16,259 nt of DNA from Patescibacteria group bacterium UBA6033 (lineage in GTDB: Bacteria > Patescibacteriota > Minisyncoccia > Phycocordibacterales > Phycocordibacteraceae). The DNA is taken from NCBI GenBank assembly GCA_002429325.1, contig DIZH01000025.1:1-16259 (forward strand), given 5' to 3'. The notes beneath the pieces were generated by a model that saw nothing but the letters and a program-made list of their open reading frames with translations, searched no databases and was not told the DNA's origin. Position numbers and translations under genes: made by a program. Below are positions 6,248 through 13,828 of the stretch, piece after piece (positions within the stretch are counted from its first letter, which is position 1; each line of letters begins with the position of its first letter).

Positions 6248-7621
6248 ATGACCGAACCTTTGCGAAAAGAGACCGAGGAGATATTTGAGGCGCCGGCACG
6301 AATATTGGAGGAGGGCATTGAGTTCGTAGAGAAAGAGGGGAAAACACTCATCAATAAACGTCCGTTCAAACTCGCAGAGGAGTATTGGGATACACTTGGC
6401 CCTGGGCTCACTACGGGAGCAGCTGATGATGACCCATCGGGTATCGCGACGTACTCTCAGGCAGGAGCGCAGTATGGTCTGCAGCTTATTTGGCTAGCTC
6501 TTTTCACCTATCCTTTTATGGCTGTTGTGCAGGAGATGTGCGCGCGCATCGGGCTGGTGAGCGGACAAGGGCTCGCGGCAAATATCCGCAAGCACTATCC
6601 CGCGCGCACGCTCTTCGCGGTGACCGCGCTTCTCTTTTTCGCGAACGCGCTCAATATCGCGGCTGATCTCGGTGCCATGTCAGCTGCCACGCGGCTTCTC
6701 ATGCCGAATGTCGATGCGCTGCTCCTCGTCATTGTGTTCGCGCTCATCAGCTTGCTGCTCCAGATATTCACGACCTACGCGCGGTACGCGAAATACCTGA
6801 AATACCTGACACTCGCGCTCTTGTCCTACGTCGCGGTCGCATTTGCGGTCGGTCTCAATTGGGGCGACGTGCTCCATCATACGCTTGTCCCATCGTTCAC
6901 TTTTTCGAAAGATCAGGTATTCCTTCTCTGCGCTATCCTCGGCACGACTATCTCGCCGTACTTGTTCTTCTGGCAAACGTCCCAGGAAGTTGAAGAGCAG
7001 ATACTCAAAGGCGAGGCCACTATTGAAGAGCGCCAGGCGCAAGTGAACCCGCAATCGCTCAAACGCATGCGGACTGATGTGTGGAGCGGAATGCTTTTCT
7101 CCAATCTCATTACATTCTTCATCTTCGCAGCGTGCGCAGGTACGCTCTATGCGCACGGCATTACCAATATCGCGACGGCCGATCAGGCAGCTGCAGCACT
7201 CAGGCCGTTCGGCGAATTCGCATTCTTGCTCTTCGCACTCGGCATCGTAGGGACGGGGCTTCTCGCCGTACCCGTGCTTGCAGGTTCGACCGCCTATGCG
7301 CTCTCTGAAAGCTTCGGATGGAAGAGTGGGCTCTATCACAAGCTCGATCAGGCCTATGCATTTTATGGCGTCATCATCGTATCGATGCTGCTCGGTATTG
7401 CGGCGAATTTCGTACACCTCGACCCTATAAAAGCGCTTATCTATGCTGCTGTCGCGAATGGTGTCATCGCGCCAATCATCCTCTTCTTCGTCGTACGGCT
7501 ATCCAATAACAAACATGTGATGGGTGAGCATAGTAACCGCCCGTTCATTTCCTGGATGGGATGGATTACTATCGGCTTCATGGCGCTCTCGGGCATTGCC
7601 GCTATTTGGACGCTGTTCTAA
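6248..7621 (+). CDS. NRAMP (SLC11) family divalent metal transporter, variant-site subfamily
   Basis: A polytopic inner-membrane protein of 457 residues with about 11 hydrophobic segments after a charged N-terminal tail of about 45 residues. The TM1 region reads DDDPSGIATYSQAG (60-73) where classical MntH/NRAMP has DPGN. The TM6 region reads GTTISPYLFFWQ (232-243) where classical members have an MPH motif. The metal-binding Asp and Pro of TM1 are kept, but the TM6 Met and His are replaced, so the ion preference is probably not that of MntH. A similar DPSG/SPY variant is, from memory, common in bacterial databases. The start uses an SD (AGGGAGA) three bases before the ATG and lies 12 bases after the nucleotidylyltransferase stop. 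Confidence 0.85.
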   Translation: MTEPLRKETEEIFEAPARILEEGIEFVEKEGKTLINKRPFKLAEEYWDTLGPGLTTGAADDDPSGIATYSQAGAQYGLQLIWLALFTYPFMAVVQEMCARIGLVSGQGLAANIRKHYPARTLFAVTALLFFANALNIAADLGAMSAATRLLMPNVDALLLVIVFALISLLLQIFTTYARYAKYLKYLTLALLSYVAVAFAVGLNWGDVLHHTLVPSFTFSKDQVFLLCAILGTTISPYLFFWQTSQEVEEQILKGEATIEERQAQVNPQSLKRMRTDVWSGMLFSNLITFFIFAACAGTLYAHGITNIATADQAAAALRPFGEFAFLLFALGIVGTGLLAVPVLAGSTAYALSESFGWKSGLYHKLDQAYAFYGVIIVSMLLGIAANFVHLDPIKALIYAAVANGVIAPIILFFVVRLSNNKHVMGEHSNRPFISWMGWITIGFMALSGIAAIWTLF

Positions 7622-7625
7622 AAAC

Positions 7626-7653
7626 TTGCATCCGTAGCGATTTGTTATATAGT
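7626..7653 (+). promoter_or_regulatory. Probable typA promoter
   Basis: TTGCAT (7626-7631), a 16-base spacer and TATAGT (7648-7653). A transcript would start near 7660, giving a leader of about 40 bases to the ATG at 7701. An overlapping TATATA (7646-7651) is also present. Confidence 0.5.
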
Positions 7654-7674
7654 GAATGCATAGTCCTTACGGGC

Positions 7675-7690
7675 TCCGCCAGCTGGCGGA
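7675..7690. repeat. Perfect palindrome in the typA leader
   Basis: TCCGCCAGCTGGCGGA is a 16-base perfect palindrome. As RNA it gives a 6-bp GC-rich stem with a 4-base AGCT loop, followed by TTTATATTTT and then the typA ATG. It resembles a short terminator or attenuator placed before the gene. I suspect it is a dispersed repeat, but only one copy is in this window. Confidence 0.6.
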
Positions 7691-7700
7691 TTTATATTTT

Positions 7701-9503
7701 ATGGAAATCAGAAACATCGCCATTATTGCGCACGTCGACCACGGGAAGACCGCGCTTACTGACGCTATCCTCAAGCAGACGGGGGCGGCGGTTGAGGGTA
7801 CGTCGATGGACTCTAATGCTATCGAACTCGAGCGCGGCATCACTATTTATGCGAAGAATGCGGCGGTTGAATACAAGGGTACGAAAATCAACATCGTGGA
7901 CACGCCGGGTCACGCTGACTTCGGCAGCGAGGTTGAGCGCGTGCTCCGCTCCATCGACTCCGTGCTGCTCGTCGTCGACGCACAGGAGGGTCCGATGCCA
8001 CAGACGCGTTTCGTACTCAAGAAATCGCTTGAGCTCGGCCTCAAGCCGATCGTCGTTTTGAATAAAATTGATAAGCCAGCGGCAGACGCGGCCCGCGCCC
8101 ATGACCAGGTGCTCGAGCTCTTCATGGAGCTTGGCGCCTCTGACGAACAGTGTGATTTCCCAGTCATCTACTCAATCGGTCGCGAAGGCCGCGCTGCGAA
8201 GAAAGTTGAGGACTTGCTGAATGGCTCACCAGAGGGAAAAGACCTTACTCCTCTTCTCGATATGATTCTTGAGAAGGTCGCGCCGGCAAACATGAATTCC
8301 GATGCAACGGCACCTTTGATGATGCAGCCTTTTAACCTCGCGTATGATAATTTCCTCGGTCGGCTCGCCGTCGTGCGTATCTACGCGGGCACCGTGCGGG
8401 TGAATCAAAATGTGTTCGAGAAGAAAATGAATGGTGAGACACAGCCGGGCAAGATTACCAAAATCTTCACCTTCAAGGGTCTCGAACGCGTGGAGACAGC
8501 GGAAGCAATGGCAGGCGACATCGTACTCATCGCAGGCCTTCCGGATACGTATATCGGCGAGACTATCACGACTGATGAATCGGCGACGCCGCTTCCAGCT
8601 ATCGCTGTGGACGAGCCAACAATCTCGCTTAACTTCCTCGTCAATAACTCTCCGTTTGCAGGACGAGAAGGGAAGTATGTGACGAGCCGCCAGATACGCG
8701 ACCGACTCGAGAAGGAACTCGAGGTGAACGTCGGTCTCAAAGTCGATTTCGGCAACTCAGATTCGTTCAAAGTCTCCGGGCGCGGCGAACTCCATATCGC
8801 AGTGCTTCTTGAGAATATGCGCCGCGAGGGCTACGAAATGCAGGTCTCGCAGCCACAGGTCATCATCCGCGAGGAGAATGGCGTGAAGATGGAGCCATTT
8901 GAGGAAGCGATTATTGATACGCCATCAGAATTCCAGGGACCCATTATCGAGAAGCTCGGCCAGCGTGCGTTCGTGCTCCAGAATCTCACTCAGCACGAGA
9001 ACCTTGTGCGCCTCACGATGCTTGGTCCGACACGCGGACTCCTCGGCTACAAGAATATTTTCGTTGTTGATACGAAGGGTGAGGGGATTCTCTCATCGCG
9101 TTTCGTCGGCTTCAAGCCGTATGCGGGTGAAATAAAGCGGCGCCAAGTCGGTTCGATGATCTCCATGGCAAGCGGCAAAGCACTCGGTTATTCACTCTGG
9201 TACCTCCAGGACCGCGGTCAGCTCTACATCAAGCCAGCGACTGAAGTGTATGAGGGCATGGTCATCGGCAATACTTCAAAGGGCGAAGAAATGCAGGCGA
9301 ACCCGACCAAAGGAAAGAACCAATCGAACGTGCGTTCTTCCGGTATGGATGAGGCGCTGACGCTCGTGCCGATATTCGACCTCACGATTGAGCGCGGCAT
9401 GGAAATCATGACCGATGATGAGTATTTGGAAATTACACCGAAGAGCGTTCGTTTGCGAAAGCAATATCTCACTGAGAACGACCGCGCGAAAGCAAGACGG
9501 TAA
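7701..9503 (+). CDS. typA: Translational GTPase TypA/BipA
   Basis: A ribosome-binding GTPase of the EF-G/LepA class acting in 50S assembly and stress adaptation. From this start it has 600 residues (E. coli 607). G1 AHVDHGKT (10-17), the switch I stretch ERGITIYAKN (44-53), G3 DTPGH (67-71) and G4 NKID (121-124) are present. The G5 region reads YSIGREG in place of the usual YASALNG. The conserved C-terminal stretches GPTRGLLGYKNIF, RRQVGSMISM and NVRSSGMDEAL are all present. ATG 7701 gives the standard MEIRNIAIIAHVDHGKT start. An upstream in-frame ATG at 7656 would add 15 residues read through the leader palindrome, and is less likely. Confidence 0.96.
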   Translation: MEIRNIAIIAHVDHGKTALTDAILKQTGAAVEGTSMDSNAIELERGITIYAKNAAVEYKGTKINIVDTPGHADFGSEVERVLRSIDSVLLVVDAQEGPMPQTRFVLKKSLELGLKPIVVLNKIDKPAADAARAHDQVLELFMELGASDEQCDFPVIYSIGREGRAAKKVEDLLNGSPEGKDLTPLLDMILEKVAPANMNSDATAPLMMQPFNLAYDNFLGRLAVVRIYAGTVRVNQNVFEKKMNGETQPGKITKIFTFKGLERVETAEAMAGDIVLIAGLPDTYIGETITTDESATPLPAIAVDEPTISLNFLVNNSPFAGREGKYVTSRQIRDRLEKELEVNVGLKVDFGNSDSFKVSGRGELHIAVLLENMRREGYEMQVSQPQVIIREENGVKMEPFEEAIIDTPSEFQGPIIEKLGQRAFVLQNLTQHENLVRLTMLGPTRGLLGYKNIFVVDTKGEGILSSRFVGFKPYAGEIKRRQVGSMISMASGKALGYSLWYLQDRGQLYIKPATEVYEGMVIGNTSKGEEMQANPTKGKNQSNVRSSGMDEALTLVPIFDLTIERGMEIMTDDEYLEITPKSVRLRKQYLTENDRAKARR

Positions 9504-9512
9504 TCCGTCGCG

Positions 9513-9546
9513 GCCCGTTCACTCAATCTCCTGTTGAGTGTCGGGC
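9513..9546 (+). other. Hairpin just after typA
   Basis: GCCCG...CACTCAA (9513-9517, 9520-9526) pairs with TTGAGTG...CGGGC (9534-9540, 9542-9546) around the loop TCTCCTG. There is no T run after it. It lies between the typA stop and the true terminator and could protect the 3' end. Confidence 0.45.
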
Positions 9547-9569
9547 TCGCCGTTAATATTTGAAATGTT

Positions 9570-9604
9570 AAAAACCCCGGGCAACGCCTCGGGGTTTTTG
9601 TTTT
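9570..9604. terminator. Bidirectional terminator between typA and the minus-strand orphan gene
   Basis: AAAAACCCCG (9570-9579) pairs with CGGGGTTTTT (9590-9599), with inner GGC/GCC pairing around AAC. T runs follow on either strand, so it can end both typA and the minus-strand gene at 9618. Confidence 0.9.
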
Positions 9605-9619
9605 AGCGGCAGAGCCGCT
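9605..9619 (-). other. Short hairpin at the 3' end of the 154-aa orphan gene
   Basis: AGCGGC-AGA-GCCGCT, overlapping the TAG stop of the minus-strand gene. In the minus direction it is followed by AAAACAAAAA and then the bidirectional terminator. Confidence 0.5.
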
Positions 9620-10082
9620 AGTCGGGAATCGGCACTTCTTGCATGGAATGCTCGGTGCCGTAGACCTTTTGCGGTTCGAGTGTCTCTTGCGAGTGGAGTG
9701 CCGCGTGGAAAGAATGGGTGAATTGCCCAGTGCTCCACTCGAGCACCTTGGCCCAAAGGAACAATCCCTCCTCGTACGAGCGTTTGAAATCGTCAATGCT
9801 CGCATCGGCGGACAGTACCAACCTATACACCAGATTGCGTTTCTTCCAAGGAATCGACGGCAATGTCCCCGATAAGCTCATGCCGAGCGAGCCGGTGGCG
9901 AGCTTGCCCGAGACCAGCTCCATTACGAGCCGATGGACGTCTGAGCCTTGCTCAAACTCATTCTCAACATTGCTCAGGTGATGCTGGATATTCTCCAGCA
10001 GCTTTTGCCGCTGCATATCGCGTACTTGCCATGCGGGTGCGTTTCCTCTGCTCCAAGCAAGTTTGGTCTCGGTGTCGCTCAT
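9618..10082 (-). CDS. Hypothetical protein, 154 aa
   Basis: No family recognised. The start ATG at 10080-10082 has AGGAG six bases upstream; an in-frame start farther up at 10169 lies before the promoter and is rejected. The N-terminal third is helical and charged (MQRQKLLENIQHHLSNVENE), then comes a Gly/Ser-rich turn (GKLATGSLGMSLSGTLPS), then a mixed region with a second helix (DDFKRSYEEGLFLWAKVLEW). No signal peptide or membrane span. It is a single-gene unit with its own promoter, a 30-40 base leader and a terminator, like the two other orphan genes at 2334 and 10249. Confidence 0.75.
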   Translation of the reverse strand: MSDTETKLAWSRGNAPAWQVRDMQRQKLLENIQHHLSNVENEFEQGSDVHRLVMELVSGKLATGSLGMSLSGTLPSIPWKKRNLVYRLVLSADASIDDFKRSYEEGLFLWAKVLEWSTGQFTHSFHAALHSQETLEPQKVYGTEHSMQEVPIPD

Positions 10083-10118
10083 GATGTTCTCCTGGTGAGC
10101 GGTTTCTGTTCCGTTTGG

Positions 10119-10146
10119 ATAGTACCACGGAAAATGTATTTTGCAA
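10119..10146 (-). promoter_or_regulatory. Promoter of the 154-aa orphan gene
   Basis: On the minus strand TTGCAA (10146-10141), a 16-base spacer, and TACTAT (10124-10119). A transcript would have a leader of roughly 30 bases ending in the AGGAG SD. Confidence 0.6.
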
Positions 10147-10200
10147 TTTCTCTCAGAGTGACCGCGCAAAAGCTCGCCGATAAGTTGCTACGAAAATTGA

Positions 10201-10234
10201 AAGCCCGCCAGTTCCCACTGGCGGGCTTCGTTTT
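10201..10234. terminator. Strong hairpin terminator below the 124-aa orphan gene
   Basis: AAGCCCGCCAGT (10201-10212) and ACTGGCGGGCTT (10217-10228) form a perfect 12-bp stem with a TCCC loop. In the minus direction it follows the stop at 10249 and is succeeded by TCAATTTTCG; on the plus strand by CGTTTT. Confidence 0.8.
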
Positions 10235-10248
10235 CGGCCGGAGCCGGT

Positions 10249-10623
10249 TCAGGCTGGAATGAACTTCCTGGCCCTGGCTATCGAGGCGCGGAACAGATTG
10301 CCAACCTTCGATGACATCCGGTTCGGAGCACCAAGGATGCGCGCACCGAGCAGGAATGTCCTGATCGTGGTCTCGTCGGTCACTTGGCGTACCCAATCGC
10401 GGCTCAGTTCGTAGCACTCGTCGGTGGCCTGATCGCGTTCGAAATCAATCGAATCTGGTCTGCAGTAATACTCGATCAAGTCGCCCGGCGTGATCGTGTG
10501 CCTTCCGGTGTAGAGTGGACCGCGGATGCGGATCTTTCGACCGTTGTACAGCATGATCTCGGTCACGTCGCAGGAATTCCCGACGTACAAATGCGTCTTG
10601 ATGACATAGCCGGCAAAATTCAT
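10249..10623 (-). CDS. Hypothetical protein, 124 aa
   Basis: No family recognised. The ATG at 10621-10623 follows AAGGAGA by six or seven bases; a longer reading from 10713 would start inside the promoter. The first half looks beta-rich (YVIKTHLYVGN, TEIMLYNGRKIRIRGPLY, TPGDLIEYYCRP), as in a small barrel-like domain. The second half is helical and ends in a basic tail (NLFRASIARARKFIPA). No signal peptide. It is expressed alone from a near-consensus promoter and ended by the 10201 hairpin. Confidence 0.75.
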   Translation of the reverse strand: MNFAGYVIKTHLYVGNSCDVTEIMLYNGRKIRIRGPLYTGRHTITPGDLIEYYCRPDSIDFERDQATDECYELSRDWVRQVTDETTIRTFLLGARILGAPNRMSSKVGNLFRASIARARKFIPA

Positions 10624-10684
10624 AACACTCTCCTTGCGGTTTGATGAACAAACAGTCTCGTCCGAATTCGGTAACTGTAGGGCT

Positions 10685-10713
10685 ACCTTAGATTTAATCT
10701 CTAAAAAAGTCAA
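10685..10713 (-). promoter_or_regulatory. Promoter of the 124-aa orphan gene
   Basis: On the minus strand TTGACT (10713-10708) and TAAGGT (10690-10685) are exactly 17 bases apart. The leader is about 55 bases and ends in an AAGGAGA SD. Confidence 0.75.
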
Positions 10714-10714
10714 A

Positions 10715-10741
10715 GCAAAAACCGCCGTTGGCGGTTTTTGC
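10715..10741 (-). terminator. ssrA terminator
   Basis: GCAAAAACCGCC (10715-10726) and GGCGGTTTTTGC (10730-10741) form a perfect 12-bp stem around a GTT loop. It lies 11 bases after the tmRNA 3' end on the minus strand. The A and T runs are within the arms, so it should work on both strands. Confidence 0.85.
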
Positions 10742-10752
10742 TAAATAGTATG

Positions 10753-11157
10753 TGGAGGTGGGGAGAATTGAACCCCCGTCCGAATCTGGCTATGAAAGCG
10801 AGTCTACGACGCATAGCGAGCGTTAAGGTTTAAGGCAGGATGCGAGGAACGCTCGCGAAACCATTCCTACCCGATCCCTTATTTAGATGTATCGGGCGGG
10901 AGGCCGAACATCGATGCTATAGAGTATTCCGCCCCTGTCTCTGGCTATAGCAGCCCAAGAGGAGAGACGTCGCGAGGCGAAGAGCCGTTAGGCTGTCGCG
11001 TACGCGAACGCAAAATCCTTCATACCGAAGTACGGGGACTTTACGCTTGCAAGAGTGTTCTTTGCAAGTATGTTTTCTCGCTAGATTAAAGTGGTAGGCG
11101 AGAGTGCACTGCGTCGCACGTCTTTCAAAGTACAGACCGTCAAAGCCGGTCACCCCC
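10753..11157 (-). ncRNA. ssrA: Transfer-messenger RNA (tmRNA, SsrA)
   Basis: It rescues stalled ribosomes together with SmpB by adding a degradation tag. On the minus strand the 5' end GGGGGTG (11157-11151) pairs with CACCTCC (10760-10754), and A10753 is the discriminator. GACCGGCTTTGACGG matches the family's 5' element (GATTCTGGATTCGACGGG in E. coli). The T arm GGGGG-TTCAATT-CTCCC is intact. A CTCGC/GCGAG stem serves as the first pseudoknot, 11 bases before the resume codon, the same distance as in E. coli. It lies downstream of smpB on the same strand and ends in a strong terminator. CCA is not encoded (ACA follows CACCTCC). Length is about 405 nt. A 107-codon ORF across it (10917-11240) is spurious. 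Confidence 0.95.
10988..11065 (-). other. tmRNA tag-peptide reading frame
   Basis: The resume codon GCA is at 11065-11063 and the stop TAA at 10990-10988. It encodes 25 residues, beginning AKNTLASVKS and ending KDFAFAYATA. The start is placed by the 11-base spacing from the pseudoknot stem GCGAG; the C-terminus is hydrophobic with a final Ala, as in other tags. The 5' part holds a CTTGCAA/TTGCAAG hairpin. A later start in the same frame cannot be excluded. Confidence 0.75.
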
Positions 11158-11202
11158 GGAGAATGCAGGATACCATGCCTGCGCTTTCCGGGAGAGGCTG
11201 AC

Positions 11203-11348
11203 GCAGTCACGTTGGTAATCCGAAAAAGAGTGCACCACAAGAGTACTTCATTTTTCTATGCTCGAGTACGAGCAAGAAAAATTGGTCGCGTTCCGGGCCA
11301 CTAAGGCCAAGTCTTTACCCTCTTTTTACGAATTACCAACGTGACTGC
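11203..11348. repeat. Inverted-repeat element in the smpB-ssrA spacer
   Basis: Arm 1 (11203-11222) and arm 2 (11329-11348) are 20 bases long and match at 19 of 20 positions as inverted repeats. The similarity continues inward through AAAAAGAG/CTCTTTTT with one indel, for about 28 bases in total. About 90 bases lie between, including a TGCTCG-TACT-CGAGCA hairpin flanked by T and A runs. The outer end of arm 2 overlaps the first base of the smpB stop codon. No ORF, and no target-site duplication that I can see. Confidence 0.8.
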
Positions 11349-11791
11349 TAGCGGTTTTTCAGAACTCGACCTGTTTCGCGCTCAGCATCGCGTTTCTTGA
11401 GGTCTTCGCGTCGGTCGGCTTTGCCTTTGCCACGGACGATGGCGATACGCGCTTTCACGAGTCTTCCTGTTGAGTATACCTCAAGAGGGATGATTGTCAA
11501 CCCTTTCTTCGCTTCTTCAACCAAGAGCGTCGCAATTTCTTTCTTAGTGAGGAGCAGGCGGCGAGGGCGCTCAGGGTCGTAACCCTTGGGCATATTTGCC
11601 GGCTGGTAAGGAGGGATGGTCATGCCGGTGATATATGCTTCGCCGCCGCGCACCACCACACGGGCGCCATCCAGGGAGCCGAGCTTGCTACGCAAGGCTT
11701 TCACTTCTTGGCCAATGAGCTCCATCCCTGCCGAGAAACTCTCGATAGGTGCGAACTTTACTAGCGCTTTCTTATATTCGACGAGAGTCAT
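11348..11791 (-). CDS. smpB: SsrA-binding protein SmpB
   Basis: It binds the tRNA-like domain of tmRNA and carries it into the A site of stalled ribosomes. The 147 residues match the family length (about 150-160). Conserved stretches are GMELIGQEVKALRSKLGSL near residue 22, GEAYITGM and IPPYQPAN in the barrel, RPRRLLLTKKEI in the middle, and the basic C-terminal tail KADRREDLKKRDAERETGRV, which forms a helix in the mRNA channel. The start ATG (11789-11791) has a -10-like TATACT eight bases upstream and no SD. ssrA lies 190 bases downstream on the same strand, the classic arrangement. It diverges from ftsH with only 23 bases between the start codons. Confidence 0.95.
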   Translation of the reverse strand: MTLVEYKKALVKFAPIESFSAGMELIGQEVKALRSKLGSLDGARVVVRGGEAYITGMTIPPYQPANMPKGYDPERPRRLLLTKKEIATLLVEEAKKGLTIIPLEVYSTGRLVKARIAIVRGKGKADRREDLKKRDAERETGRVLKNR

Positions 11792-11799
11792 ATCTATAG

Positions 11800-11807
11800 A
11801 GTATAGT
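11800..11807. promoter_or_regulatory. Overlapping divergent -10 boxes of smpB and ftsH
   Basis: The ftsH -10 TATAGT (11802-11807, plus) and the smpB -10 TATACT (11805-11800, minus) share the same TATA. They lie seven and eight bases before the respective ATG codons. The -35 regions would fall inside or at the edge of the opposite coding regions and show no consensus. Confidence 0.55.
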
Positions 11808-11814
11808 ACCTTCT

Positions 11815-13752
<1,938 letters not shown>

Positions 13753-13770
13753 TGAGCTTTGTGGAGCACG

Positions 13771-13816
13771 GCTCAAAAACTAACCATCTTTCTTAGAGAG
13801 GAGGGTAGTTTTGAGC
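13771..13816 (+). other. Imperfect inverted repeat between ftsH and the next gene
   Basis: GCTCAAAAACTAACC (13771-13785) pairs imperfectly with GGGTAGTTTTGAGC (13803-13816) around a purine-rich loop. It directly abuts the TATAAT of the next gene. It could be a weak ftsH terminator or a regulatory structure; there is no T run. Confidence 0.35.
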
Positions 13817-13822
13817 TATAAT
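13817..13822 (+). promoter_or_regulatory. Perfect -10 box of the KPVIYLYP gene
   Basis: TATAAT ends exactly six bases before the ATG at 13829. No SD. The -35 region (TTAGAG, 13793-13798, 18-base spacer) is poor. Confidence 0.6.
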
Positions 13823-13828
13823 TACCTC

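Noticed and set aside
6680..7417. Long minus-strand ORF of 245 codons
   Set aside because: Antisense to the NRAMP gene; its Arg/Glu-rich composition is the expected shadow of a membrane protein gene.
10917..11240. Minus-strand ORF of 107 codons
   Set aside because: It overlaps the tmRNA gene across its acceptor, pseudoknot and tag region, in a frame other than the tag.
11223..11328. A tRNA or ORF inside the smpB-ssrA inverted repeat
   Set aside because: No cloverleaf and no reading frame with a start and reasonable length; only a short hairpin and GGCC pairing are present.
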